Notes: a model not told the origin generated them from the sequence alone. A DNA stretch of 7,538 bases from Candidatus Bathyarchaeota archaeon (GCA_030626685.1 DAOUTL010000060.1:1-7538); one strand, 5' to 3'; positions 1 through 5,125 are shown, counted from the first letter of the stretch. Numbers and translations: made by a program.

Positions 1-15
1 CGCTTCTTTTTCCAT
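1..15 (-). CDS. Possible start of a leftward gene cut by the window edge
   Basis: Reading the minus strand, an ATG at 15 opens the frame M-E-K-E-A and runs off the window. A TATA-like AT-rich element (GATAAAAAA, about 37-45) is centred about 26 nt upstream, which would put the transcription start at or next to this ATG, as in a leaderless archaeal mRNA. Only five codons are visible, so no function can be given, and the ATG could be chance. Confidence 0.25.
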
Positions 16-76
16 TTTCTCAGACTATGCACGCATTTTTTTATCAAAATAAGCCTAAATTGAGCCTACTTTTCTG

Positions 77-92
77 GTGCGGGGGGTTAGGT
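77..92 (-). repeat. tRNA-Leu 3'-end-like repeat, copy A
   Basis: The 16-base plus-strand sequence GTGCGGGGGGTTAGGT here is identical to 2084-2099. Its first 11 bases are also the reverse complement of the acceptor 3' strand of tRNA-Leu at 3038-3048. Directly to the left, TG extends the match to an encoded CCA, as in the real tRNA. To the right, A and B share a looser similarity (a CACAT followed by a GTTTA-type AT-rich box). The left flank of A matches neither other copy. It lies about 100 bp beyond the permease stop, so it borders the ABC operon on the downstream side. Confidence 0.6.
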
Positions 93-193
93 GCACATAT
101 ACGTTTATAATCCACGTTTTTTGCGAAGGGGCGCGACACCTTGAATGCGCGCTCTCGCTTCATCGTTTGGCACATCTGCGCTAAAGCTTTTAA
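93..193. other. Intergenic DNA downstream of the ABC permease
   Basis: There is no coding signal between the permease stop and repeat A. A weak GCGCG/CGCGC inverted repeat (131-135 with 148-152, 12-nt loop) is present, but no T-run follows it on the minus strand, so I do not call it a terminator. The AT-rich box near 104-109 resembles the one beside repeat B (2110-2115) in sequence and in distance from the repeat. Confidence 0.4.
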
Positions 194-1024
194 CTAGACC
201 AGTTTTGACAAGATTTCTTCTCGTTTGAACAGCTTTACACCTATTCTGAATGCGAATAAATCAATAATAGCGAACAAACCTATTAACGCTGCAACCAACA
301 CAGGTCCAAAAATTATTGCGCCCGTGACTTGTCCAAATACTAATGCGAGGATGGGAATTAACAGAATGGCGCTAATTTGTTGAGCCTCTCTAAAACCTTT
401 CACTTTTGCTGAAACCATAACCGTCAAGCCGATGCTTGCAAGAGCCACCGTCGGAGCAAGCCCAAAAATCAGCATGATCCAAACCGCGTTTGGAAGCAAT
501 AATCTACCATTGAAGATGGCGAAAGAGAGCAAGTCCACAATTGTTGAATAAATCGAGAAGGAGACCACTGTAACTATCATGGATGGAATGAAGGAAACCA
601 GTATTTTTCCTAGAAACAATTCGCTGTCCGATATGGGCGTCGCCAGAAGAGCTTCGATTGTTTTCCTTTCCTTCTCCCCTGCGAAACTGTCCGAGGCTAT
701 TACGCTTGATGTCATGAGAGGAATTATTAGAAAGAACGGGGCAAAGAAGTACAGCGACATTATGTAAACTAGAACTTGCTGATCTGTCATTCCTACAAGT
801 TCGTCTTGCACATGGTTGGGCAAGTTCTGTATCATGGTTTCAAGACCGTCTAGAGATGATCCCGGCATAGCTGCTAGGCTAGGAATCAGCACAATGAGCA
901 CTGGGAGCAGTATGGAAAACATGAAGGGTACAACAACTATCGGTAGGATGACTTGCCAGTTTCTACGAACCTCATGCCAATCCTTTTTGAAAACCAGCAT
1001 GGCTTTATGAGTTCTCAACTTCAT
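194..1024 (-). CDS. ABC-2 type transporter permease
   Basis: This 276-aa integral membrane protein is the permease half of an ABC-2 exporter, with about six transmembrane segments (near residues 25-50, 88-110, 140-165, 178-205, 213-236 and 238-262). Between segments 2 and 3 sits the conserved cytoplasmic motif FAGEKERKTIEALLATP, typical of ABC-2/NatB-like permeases, where the ATPase is thought to dock. The large loop after segment 1 (about residues 50-85) should be extracellular. The ATG overlaps the ATPase stop as ATGA, so the two genes are translationally coupled. GGAGGA lies only about one base before this ATG, which is unusually close for a ribosome-binding site. An in-frame ATG at residue 9 is an alternative start. 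The substrate cannot be told from sequence; drugs, sodium or lipid-like molecules are typical of the family. Confidence 0.9.
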   Translation of the reverse strand: MKLRTHKAMLVFKKDWHEVRRNWQVILPIVVVPFMFSILLPVLIVLIPSLAAMPGSSLDGLETMIQNLPNHVQDELVGMTDQQVLVYIMSLYFFAPFFLIIPLMTSSVIASDSFAGEKERKTIEALLATPISDSELFLGKILVSFIPSMIVTVVSFSIYSTIVDLLSFAIFNGRLLLPNAVWIMLIFGLAPTVALASIGLTVMVSAKVKGFREAQQISAILLIPILALVFGQVTGAIIFGPVLVAALIGLFAIIDLFAFRIGVKLFKREEILSKLV

Positions 1025-1968
1025 TCCTCCTTAACCAGTTTTAGATAAGCTTCTTCAAGGGACGGGTGAAGAACGTTTACGGATAAAACCATGCCACCAG
1101 TGTATACGATGCTTCTGACCACTTCGGGTGTGGCTGATTTGACGTCGTCCAGAGTTATTATTAACTGAGATGTAGAATTGTCGACATTAACTTCCCTGAC
1201 TTGCTTGAGCTCTTTCAAGGCTTCAATGATCTTCTGATTCAGCTTCTTCAACGTAACTTGGAGAGCATGTTGACCCGCTATTCTGTCACGAAGCTCATCC
1301 GGGGTTCCTACGATAATGTTCTTGCCCTTGTTAATAATCATCACCCTGCTACACAATTTCTCAGCGTCTTCAAGGCGGTGTGTGCAAAGCAGAATAGTAT
1401 GCTTCTTACGCTGACTAAGCCTCTTCATAAGGTCTCTAATTACCTTTGACGACTCTGGGTCAAGACCTGAGGTTGGCTCGTCCAAGAACAGTATGGGAGG
1501 GTTGTGCACGAGTGCCCGCGCAATAGCAAGCTTCTGTTTCATACCTCTCGAAAACGTTGCCACCTTGTCATTTCTCCGCTCCCATAGCTCAAAGAACTCA
1601 AGCAGTTCCTTAATTCTATTCCGTTTTTCTTGCACGTCTGAGAGGCCATAGGCTTCTGCGAAAAAATCCATGTTTTCATAGGCTGTTAGCCTCTCGTATA
1701 GGCTTGGGTTCTCGGTTAGAATTCCAACTATTTGTCTAACCTTTAACGAATCCCGGCTAATATCGTATCCACCTACCTTGGCAGACCCCCTTGAAGGCGA
1801 AATAAGACATGCAAGCATGCGAACAGTCGTTGTTTTGCCAGCACCGTTCGGTCCCAAGAGCCCAAAGACCTCGCCTTCCATAACTCCGAAGCTTAGGTGG
1901 TCCACTGCCGTAAGAGAACCGAATTTCCTAGTCAATCCTTCTGCTTCAATACTTGGCATATCAGACAC
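1021..1968 (-). CDS. ABC-2 transporter ATP-binding protein
   Basis: This 315-aa cytoplasmic ATPase powers the permease encoded just downstream. Visible motifs are Walker A GPNGAGKTT (residues 39-47), a Q-loop region where the glutamine seems replaced (GILTEN, about 82-87), the signature FSRGMKQK (139-146, a variant of LSGGQ common in this subfamily), Walker B ILFLDEP (159-165), the D-loop SGLD, and the H-loop His197 (CTHR). After about residue 215 comes an extra C-terminal domain of the kind seen in DrrA/NatA-like exporters (DUF4162-like). The longest start is GTG at 1968; an ATG three codons in (1959) is equally plausible. A TATA box at 1996-2005 predicts a transcription start near 1975, giving a very short leader either way. 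Confidence 0.93.
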   Translation of the reverse strand: MSDMPSIEAEGLTRKFGSLTAVDHLSFGVMEGEVFGLLGPNGAGKTTTVRMLACLISPSRGSAKVGGYDISRDSLKVRQIVGILTENPSLYERLTAYENMDFFAEAYGLSDVQEKRNRIKELLEFFELWERRNDKVATFSRGMKQKLAIARALVHNPPILFLDEPTSGLDPESSKVIRDLMKRLSQRKKHTILLCTHRLEDAEKLCSRVMIINKGKNIIVGTPDELRDRIAGQHALQVTLKKLNQKIIEALKELKQVREVNVDNSTSQLIITLDDVKSATPEVVRSIVYTGGMVLSVNVLHPSLEEAYLKLVKEE

Positions 1969-1995
1969 TTTCGCCTACTTACCTAACTCTTAGTC

Positions 1996-2009
1996 TTTTA
2001 TTAAATTTC
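1996..2009 (-). promoter_or_regulatory. Predicted promoter (BRE/TATA) of the ABC operon
   Basis: On the minus strand GAAA is followed by TTTAATAAAA, a good archaeal BRE-plus-TATA match. Its centre is about 33 nt before the GTG and 42 nt before the alternative ATG of the ATPase gene, so the mRNA would have a leader of roughly 7-16 nt. Confidence 0.55.
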
Positions 2010-2065
2010 ATATAGGTAGCTACACTTAAAATCTAATGACGCTCGGAATTTTAATCCTTGGGGCG

Positions 2066-2100
2066 AAATCTTGTGCAAATTTAGTGCGGGGGGTTAGGTT
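2066..2100 (-). repeat. tRNA-Leu 3'-end-like repeat, copy B
   Basis: This stretch matches 3018-3052, the 3' end of tRNA-Leu plus its downstream flank, at 30 of 35 positions with no gap. The match covers about 18 bases outside the tRNA, so it is not just two acceptor stems looking alike. Its 16 bases at 2084-2099 are identical to repeat A. The rest of a tRNA (T arm, anticodon arm) is not present to the right, so this is not a tRNA gene. The encoded CCA of copy C reads CTA here. It lies between the regulator and the ABC operon promoter. Confidence 0.65.
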
Positions 2101-2183
2101 TACACATCGGTTTAAATTCTCGGGATTCCAGCTTTCATGTAATAACATGGATAGGATTTGTATTTAGCATCCGCATCCAACAT

Positions 2184-2912
2184 TCAGTGTCTTTTCATGA
2201 GTTTACTTATGTTATACGTTACAAGTGGGGTGCTTGCCAAGAAAGAGACAGTACGCAAGGTGCTGGATAACCATGTCACGCCGCTGTTGCTTGGCAATAT
2301 TGCTTGTTCAAATCTATGAATCATATAAGCTGAAAAAATAGACAGCAAAGATATACCTATCGCAAAAATCGTTGAGTGAATAACATTTGTCTTTACGTTC
2401 TTTGAAAAATAGTGCCGATCATAAAAGACGAATAGAATGATGCCGAAGATCATTCCAGAAAGACCGACTAAATACATGCCAACCATATATCCTAATGAGA
2501 GGTTCGGTGTTGCATGCAAATTTTGGACCGACACGTAGATGTCAACGCTGAGTGGTGCCATCAGAGTGACGCTTACAATAAAGAAGAGAAAAACGATTTT
2601 CCCAATCGATTTTTCAAGTTCTTTACGAACCACGGCGCTTGACCTCTGCCTCTCCTTCTCAACTTTTCGAAAAAGCACTATACTTGTTTGTCCTATTTCT
2701 GAAAGACGGTATTTCCCTCTTTTGGACTGCTCAACCAGAGGTGCCAGTTCCTTTAAATGATAGCTCATCAAGCCAGTGTCATTTACGCTCACAGCATTCT
2801 GGATGTCTGTAAAGGATACTTCACCCTTCTCATCGAGAAGAAGCAAAATGCGGCGACGTACTGGATGTTTCAACGCGGCGAATATCGCATCGTATTCATC
2901 CGTTTCTGCCAA
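2184..2912 (-). CDS. Membrane-anchored ArsR-like winged-helix regulator
   Basis: This 242-aa protein has two parts. Residues 5-85 form a winged-helix DNA-binding domain of the ArsR/HTH_20 type: IFAALKHPVRRRILLLL is the classic first-helix pattern, MSYHLKEL the recognition helix, and KRGKYRLSEIG the wing. Residues 100-242 carry four predicted transmembrane segments (about 104-126, 139-164, 178-199 and 215-235) with no recognisable sensor or enzyme motif. It is probably a transcription factor held at the membrane, perhaps responding to membrane stress or a lipophilic ligand. The start is TTG at 2912: an in-frame stop lies four codons upstream, and GGTG (2918-2921) sits five bases before it as ribosome-binding site. 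Its place upstream of an ABC-2 exporter on the same strand suggests, but does not prove, that it controls the exporter. Confidence 0.82.
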   Translation of the reverse strand: MAETDEYDAIFAALKHPVRRRILLLLDEKGEVSFTDIQNAVSVNDTGLMSYHLKELAPLVEQSKRGKYRLSEIGQTSIVLFRKVEKERQRSSAVVRKELEKSIGKIVFLFFIVSVTLMAPLSVDIYVSVQNLHATPNLSLGYMVGMYLVGLSGMIFGIILFVFYDRHYFSKNVKTNVIHSTIFAIGISLLSIFSAYMIHRFEQAILPSNSGVTWLSSTLRTVSFLASTPLVTYNISKLMKRH

Positions 2913-2941
2913 AGGAGCACCTTAACTCTTCTTTCGTGAGA

Positions 2942-2952
2942 TACAATAAAAA
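2942..2952 (-). promoter_or_regulatory. Possible promoter of the winged-helix regulator gene
   Basis: The minus strand reads TTTTTATTGTA, a moderate TATA-like element centred about 35 nt before the TTG start. The expected transcription start near 2921 leaves a leader of about 9 nt that just includes the GGTG ribosome-binding site. The match is weaker than that of the ABC operon promoter. Confidence 0.35.
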
Positions 2953-3017
2953 CGTTTTCGTGAAGAAAAACTGGAGTAGAGAAGCATATTTACTAAAAGC
3001 ACTTGAAAAAATCACCC

Positions 3018-3052
3018 AAATCTTGTCCAAATATGGTGCGGGGGGTGGGGTT
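3018..3052 (-). repeat. tRNA-Leu 3' end and flank, repeat copy C
   Basis: This is the reference copy of the three-member repeat. It comprises the downstream flank, encoded CCA, acceptor 3' strand and part of the T arm of the intact tRNA-Leu gene. It is 30/35 identical to copy B. Only the 11 acceptor-end bases are shared with copy A. Confidence 0.65.
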
Positions 3053-3119
3053 CGAACCCACGAACGCCTACGCGACAAGGTCCTAAGCCTTGCTCCTTTG
3101 ACCACTCGGACACCCCCGC
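3034..3119 (-). tRNA. tRNA-Leu (anticodon TAG)
   Basis: The gene folds as a complete type II tRNA. Acceptor GCGGGGG (3119-3113) pairs with CCCCCGC, followed by discriminator A and an encoded CCA (ending at 3034). The anticodon stem CAAGG/CCTTG closes the loop CTTAGGA with anticodon TAG, reading CUA leucine codons. A long variable arm forms a CGC/GCG hairpin, as expected for leucine. The T arm is GTGGG, TTCGAAC, CCCAC. There is no intron. A run of six T residues on the minus strand at 3006-3011 could end transcription. Its acceptor end is the sequence repeated at copies A and B. Confidence 0.96.
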
Positions 3120-3137
3120 AACAACGAGTATACCAAA

Positions 3138-3548
3138 ATGTTCAGTAAGCTCCTTATTTATTTTAACCTTTATTTCTCGAAAATAAAAGAACGGTTAACC
3201 CTGACCCTTTTTCTGTTTTTATGCCTGTTTCCAATGGTTTTGCAGGGAATCGCTGCCTCGAAAACCATAGGACCAACTGTTCAGGAAATGGAGTATCGCG
3301 AGCTAGAAGTCATTGGAAATATTATCGAACAAAACTCGGTTATAATCGTTGATTTCCGCTATGGATATTGGCTTGAATACGTTACGAGGCAAGACATCGC
3401 CAAGAAACCATCTATTGAGCTTTGGCAAAAGTATGAACACGTTTTTCTTCTGATGCATAAACTCCAACCACGCAAGCCGCCACAACACTCTACAAAAATT
3501 ATTGAGACACAACACTTCATGTTATACAAACTGCCACCGCCTCCATGA
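3138..3548 (+). CDS. Doubtful 136-aa single-TM protein, possibly a gene remnant
   Basis: I do not recognise this ORF. Residues 19-40 form one hydrophobic segment (signal peptide or membrane anchor). The rest is a soluble domain with patches such as NSVIIVDFRYGYWLEYVTR and a proline-rich tail. The layout resembles the soluble C-terminal end of a larger membrane protein, for instance a membrane glycosyltransferase, but no diagnostic motif is visible. No ribosome-binding site precedes the ATG, and the first codons overlap the predicted promoter of the divergent tRNA-Leu gene (3153-3166). The true start may therefore lie further in, or the ORF may be a 5'-truncated remnant. Codon use in the second half looks protein-like, and it ends before the tRNA-Thr promoter. 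Confidence 0.4.
   Translation: MFSKLLIYFNLYFSKIKERLTLTLFLFLCLFPMVLQGIAASKTIGPTVQEMEYRELEVIGNIIEQNSVIIVDFRYGYWLEYVTRQDIAKKPSIELWQKYEHVFLLMHKLQPRKPPQHSTKIIETQHFMLYKLPPPP
3153..3166 (-). promoter_or_regulatory. Predicted promoter of tRNA-Leu
   Basis: The minus strand reads TTAAAATAAATAAG, an AT-rich TATA element centred about 39 nt before the tRNA 5' end. This would leave a 5' leader of roughly a dozen bases for RNase P. It overlaps the 5' end of the rightward ORF that starts at 3138. Confidence 0.45.
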
Positions 3549-3565
3549 CCACAACACTCAAAATC

Positions 3566-3582
3566 TTTAAAGCATAAAATTT
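3566..3582 (+). promoter_or_regulatory. Predicted promoter of tRNA-Thr
   Basis: Two AT-rich boxes, TTTAAA (3566-3571) and ATAAAATTT (3574-3582), lie before the tRNA. The second is centred 30 nt upstream of the mature 5' end, so transcription would start within a few bases of it. The same CTTTAAA form occurs before tRNA-Met. Confidence 0.5.
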
Positions 3583-3607
3583 GCCTTACATCTTAATAGG
3601 CAATAGT

Positions 3608-3706
3608 GCCTCGGTGGCTTAGCCTGGTTAAAGCGTCTGCTTGGTAAGCTCGATGATGCCGGGCGCAAAGAGCAGAAGATCGCGGGTTCAAATCCCGCCC
3701 GAGGCT
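3608..3706 (+). tRNA. tRNA-Thr (anticodon GGT) with 24-nt canonical intron
   Basis: Acceptor GCCTCGG (3608-3614) pairs with CCGAGGC (3699-3705), with discriminator T as usual for archaeal threonine tRNA. CCA is not encoded. The D stem is GCTT/AAGC, the anticodon stem TCTGC/GCAGA, and the T arm GCGGG, TTCAAAT, CCCGC. The spliced anticodon loop is TTGGTAA with anticodon GGT (3643-3645). The intron at 3647-3670 is inserted after position 37, the canonical archaeal site. A bulge-helix-bulge can be drawn: anticodon stem, 3' bulge AGA, central helix TTGG/GCAA (last pair G-G mismatched), 5' bulge TAA, and inner helix GCTCG/CGGGC. Cutting after the second bulge base gives these intron ends. Confidence 0.95.
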
Positions 3707-3797
3707 TTGAACTGGCTGTTCAGCGTGTTTTCACGTGCCTACATACTTATTTTTGTGAAGGGTTTGTTTTAGGCTTGCTGGCTGGTTTGGAGCTTGA

Positions 3798-4100
3798 AGC
3801 TTTTCGGTTAAGCATGAAGCGCGTATCACGCTGTCTTGGCTTAGAAAGAAGAAATACTGGTACAGACTTAAAGGCGGAGAAGAACTGAGTGTGATAGGAA
3901 GATTTTTAGAGCTGTTGCCGAAAGTGCATGACGCCTCCTTGAAAAGGGAAATTGAAGAAGAGCCTAAGAAACATTAGATAAAAAGGCTTGGCTCTTCTGT
4001 GACACAAAAGAAAAAATTTTTTGTGACACAAATTGGTAGGGCTGAAATTCCAGATTTTGAGGATGTTCTGTTCTCTGCATTCAATTTCGCAAAAACGTAG
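3798..4100 (+). pseudogene. Possible decayed reading frame interrupted by TAG
   Basis: One plus-strand frame is open from 3798 to a TAG at 3975-3977, then open again to a TAG at 4098-4100, about 100 codons with one internal stop. The first part reads protein-like, for example WYRLKGGEELSVIGRFLELL and then KREIEEEPKKH. The second part includes EIPDFEDVLFSAFNF. There is no ATG; a GTG at 3891 is the only reasonable start in the first part. Just upstream, a different frame (LLAGLELEAFRLSMKRVSRC) looks like a possible shifted beginning. I do not recognise the family. This may be a gene remnant or chance. Confidence 0.25.
3998..4030. repeat. Twin TGTGACACA palindromes, also an imperfect hairpin
   Basis: TGTGACACA occurs at 3998-4006 and 4022-4030, each a perfect 9-bp palindrome around a central A, with centres 24 bp apart. 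The bases between include AAAAAATTTTTT (4011-4022). Because each half-site is self-complementary, the whole can also fold as one hairpin: 3998-4009 pairs with 4019-4030 at 11 of 12 positions, around a 9-nt loop. Paired identical palindromes suggest an operator for a dimeric regulator, but no intact gene starts nearby. Confidence 0.4.
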
Positions 4101-4114
4101 AGGGGGGAGGGGGT

Positions 4115-4360
4115 ATGAAAAACGATAGGGGGTATCGTTTTTGACAGGTAAAACCTCTCGCAAAAACATGATTAGTCGACGTGTGGCTCAGCTTAAGGAT
4201 AGCATTGCGGTTGACACGCAGAAAATGCGCGGTAAAACCCTCAAGAAACTTGAACAACCTTTTCGATTTAGCTGTATCTCTCGCTAAGGGCGAAGTTAAA
4301 ACACAGACTGAAGAAGGCATAGAAAACCCAGGCGGAAGCATAATGGTGCGGAAGGCTTAA
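4115..4360 (+). pseudogene. Small gene broken by frameshift(s)
   Basis: Two overlapping frames read as one protein. From ATG 4168 the frame gives MISRRVAQLKDSIAVDT and on to KTLKKL. Then, around 4244-4256, the protein-like reading moves by one base into LFDLAVSLAKGEVKTQ, ending at the TAA at 4358-4360. A second shift in the T-run near 4138-4142 would join an upstream ATG at 4115, which has a strong G-rich ribosome-binding-like tract (4102-4113) before it. The joined product would be about 80 residues, basic and mostly helical. I do not recognise it. It is either a decayed small gene or an intact gene with sequencing errors at homopolymers. Confidence 0.4.
4118..4142. repeat. Perfect 10-bp inverted repeat with GGGGG loop
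   Basis: AAAAACGATA (4118-4127) and TATCGTTTTT (4133-4142) are exact reverse complements separated by GGGGG. The octamer GGGGGTAT also occurs twice, at 4109-4116 and 4128-4135, a 19-bp period. On the plus strand the hairpin ends in five T residues, like an intrinsic terminator. It could equally be a protein-binding site. Confidence 0.5.
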
Positions 4361-4379
4361 CAACATAAGTCGGGCGTTA

Positions 4380-4388
4380 TTTATATAT
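4380..4388 (+). promoter_or_regulatory. Predicted promoter of the coiled-coil gene and rpiA
   Basis: TTTATATAT is a strong archaeal TATA match centred 43 nt before the TTG start at 4427. Transcription should begin near 4410, leaving a leader of about 17 nt that contains GAGGGA (4413-4418) as ribosome-binding site. rpiA has no separate promoter that I can see, so it is probably co-transcribed. Confidence 0.6.
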
Positions 4389-4426
4389 CCACAGAGGTTT
4401 AATGAAAATAGAGAGGGAAATCCTTA

Positions 4427-5125
4427 TTGCCCTTTGATGAATTCCTAACCTATGGACTGATAGCATTAGGGGTGATTATCGCTTGTTTAATAGTTATTTA
4501 CGCCATGAGAAAACGTGGGAAAAAAGAAGAAAAGCTTTCGGAAGAAGAGAAATTAAAGACGGAATTTAAGGGTGCACCATTTAAAATCGTGAAAAGCGTT
4601 TCTCCACAGGAAGCTTCACGCGCGAGGGAAGAGCTTAGAATCCTAGACTTAGAAAGGGAAATTTTAAGCGACGCAATCCGACGGCTTTATGAAGCCCATG
4701 CGGAAGGAAAAATAACGGAAGAGGAGAGGGAAAGGCTTGCGCAAACTTATAAGTCTCGAATGATGGCTGTTAAAGAAGCCATTTCAAAAGATGAATCACT
4801 GGTTGCTTTACACGAGCTTGAAGCCATGCAAGAAGACTTGATAAAATTGTTCAGCGAACGCTTCGACGAAGTAAGCGTAAAAATCGAAGACTTACGATCA
4901 AAAGTGGAAGCAAAACCGATAAAAGAAATAACCATACCGGTTGCAAAACCGTCGACAGAAAGATCTGCTGAAAAACCCGCTGCTGAGGAAAAGGCAAAGA
5001 GGAGGAGGAAAAGAGCGCCAGCCAAGCCAAGCCCAAGAGCAGAGGCTGAAAAAAGAATAGAGCAAATCAGGGCTGAAGTGGAAAAGGTTTTGGAGAGACT
5101 GGGGCAGATGGAAATTGAAACTTAG
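4427..5125 (+). CDS. Membrane-anchored coiled-coil protein with SHOCT-like motif, function unknown
   Basis: This 232-aa protein has one N-terminal transmembrane helix (about residues 8-27) followed by a basic stretch, so the rest should be cytoplasmic. Residues 60-160 are almost all charged helix. They include RRLYEAHAEGKITEEERERL (85-104), which resembles a SHOCT-like short helical hairpin, then a coiled-coil region to about 160. Residues 165-205 are a low-complexity Lys/Ala/Pro linker with the basic run KRRRKR, and 205-230 form a last coiled helix. The start is TTG at 4427, chosen because it follows the TATA box and GAGGGA at normal spacings and leaves the membrane helix at the N terminus. 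It overlaps rpiA by 11 bp. A scaffold or oligomerising role is possible; no enzyme motif is seen. Confidence 0.8.
   Translation: MPFDEFLTYGLIALGVIIACLIVIYAMRKRGKKEEKLSEEEKLKTEFKGAPFKIVKSVSPQEASRAREELRILDLEREILSDAIRRLYEAHAEGKITEEERERLAQTYKSRMMAVKEAISKDESLVALHELEAMQEDLIKLFSERFDEVSVKIEDLRSKVEAKPIKEITIPVAKPSTERSAEKPAAEEKAKRRRKRAPAKPSPRAEAEKRIEQIRAEVEKVLERLGQMEIET

Larger units (their letters stand above)
77..3052 (-). mobile_element. Putative tandem cassettes integrated at the tRNA-Leu 3' end (inferred)
   Basis: Three same-orientation copies of the tRNA-Leu acceptor end divide this span into two parts. One, about 0.95 kb, carries the membrane-anchored winged-helix regulator. The other, about 2.0 kb, carries the ABC-2 ATPase and permease. 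The flanks are shared pairwise: B and C on the tRNA-distal side, A and B on the tRNA-proximal side. Tandem insertion of two elements with the same attachment arms would give this pattern. No integrase, transposase or replication gene is visible, so the parts would be non-autonomous or decayed. Duplication of an ancestral tRNA end without any mobile element is the main alternative. Confidence 0.3.
3707..4426. other. 720-bp region without an intact gene
   Basis: No complete gene with a credible start is seen on either strand. The two minus-strand open frames here (near 3906-4169 and 4081-4341) have shadow-like, cysteine- and phenylalanine-rich composition. On the plus strand there are two broken reading frames (3798-4100 and 4115-4360), a pair of TGTGACACA palindromes, a G-rich tract, a perfect inverted repeat, and the promoter of the gene at 4427. 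The mix is best read as decayed genes, with a possible regulatory or small-RNA element near 3998-4142. Confidence 0.5.

Noticed and set aside
131..152. GCGCG/CGCGC hairpin as terminator of the ABC operon
   Set aside because: Only five pairs with a 12-nt loop, and no T-run follows on the minus strand.
2136..2149. CATGT-AATA-ACATG inverted repeat as an operator
   Set aside because: Five pairs only and far from both promoters (about 130 bp upstream of the ABC TATA box); a single short palindrome like this is common by chance.
2167..2178. GCATCC tandem duplicate beside the regulator stop
   Set aside because: Just two six-base units with no structure around them.
77..3052. CRISPR array made of the three repeats
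   Set aside because: Spacings are about 1 and 2 kb and contain genes; there are no regular short spacers.
4102..4132. G-quadruplex
   Set aside because: Only three separated long G runs are present, with one 14-nt loop.
3906..4341. Two minus-strand open frames of 86-87 codons
   Set aside because: Composition is shadow-like, they overlap each other in different frames, and they lie opposite more protein-like plus-strand sequence.
4402..4437. Eleven-residue leader ORF (ATG at 4402 with GAGG before it) upstream of the coiled-coil gene
   Set aside because: The TATA box at 4380-4388 predicts a transcript starting near 4410, after this ATG, so it would not be in the mRNA.
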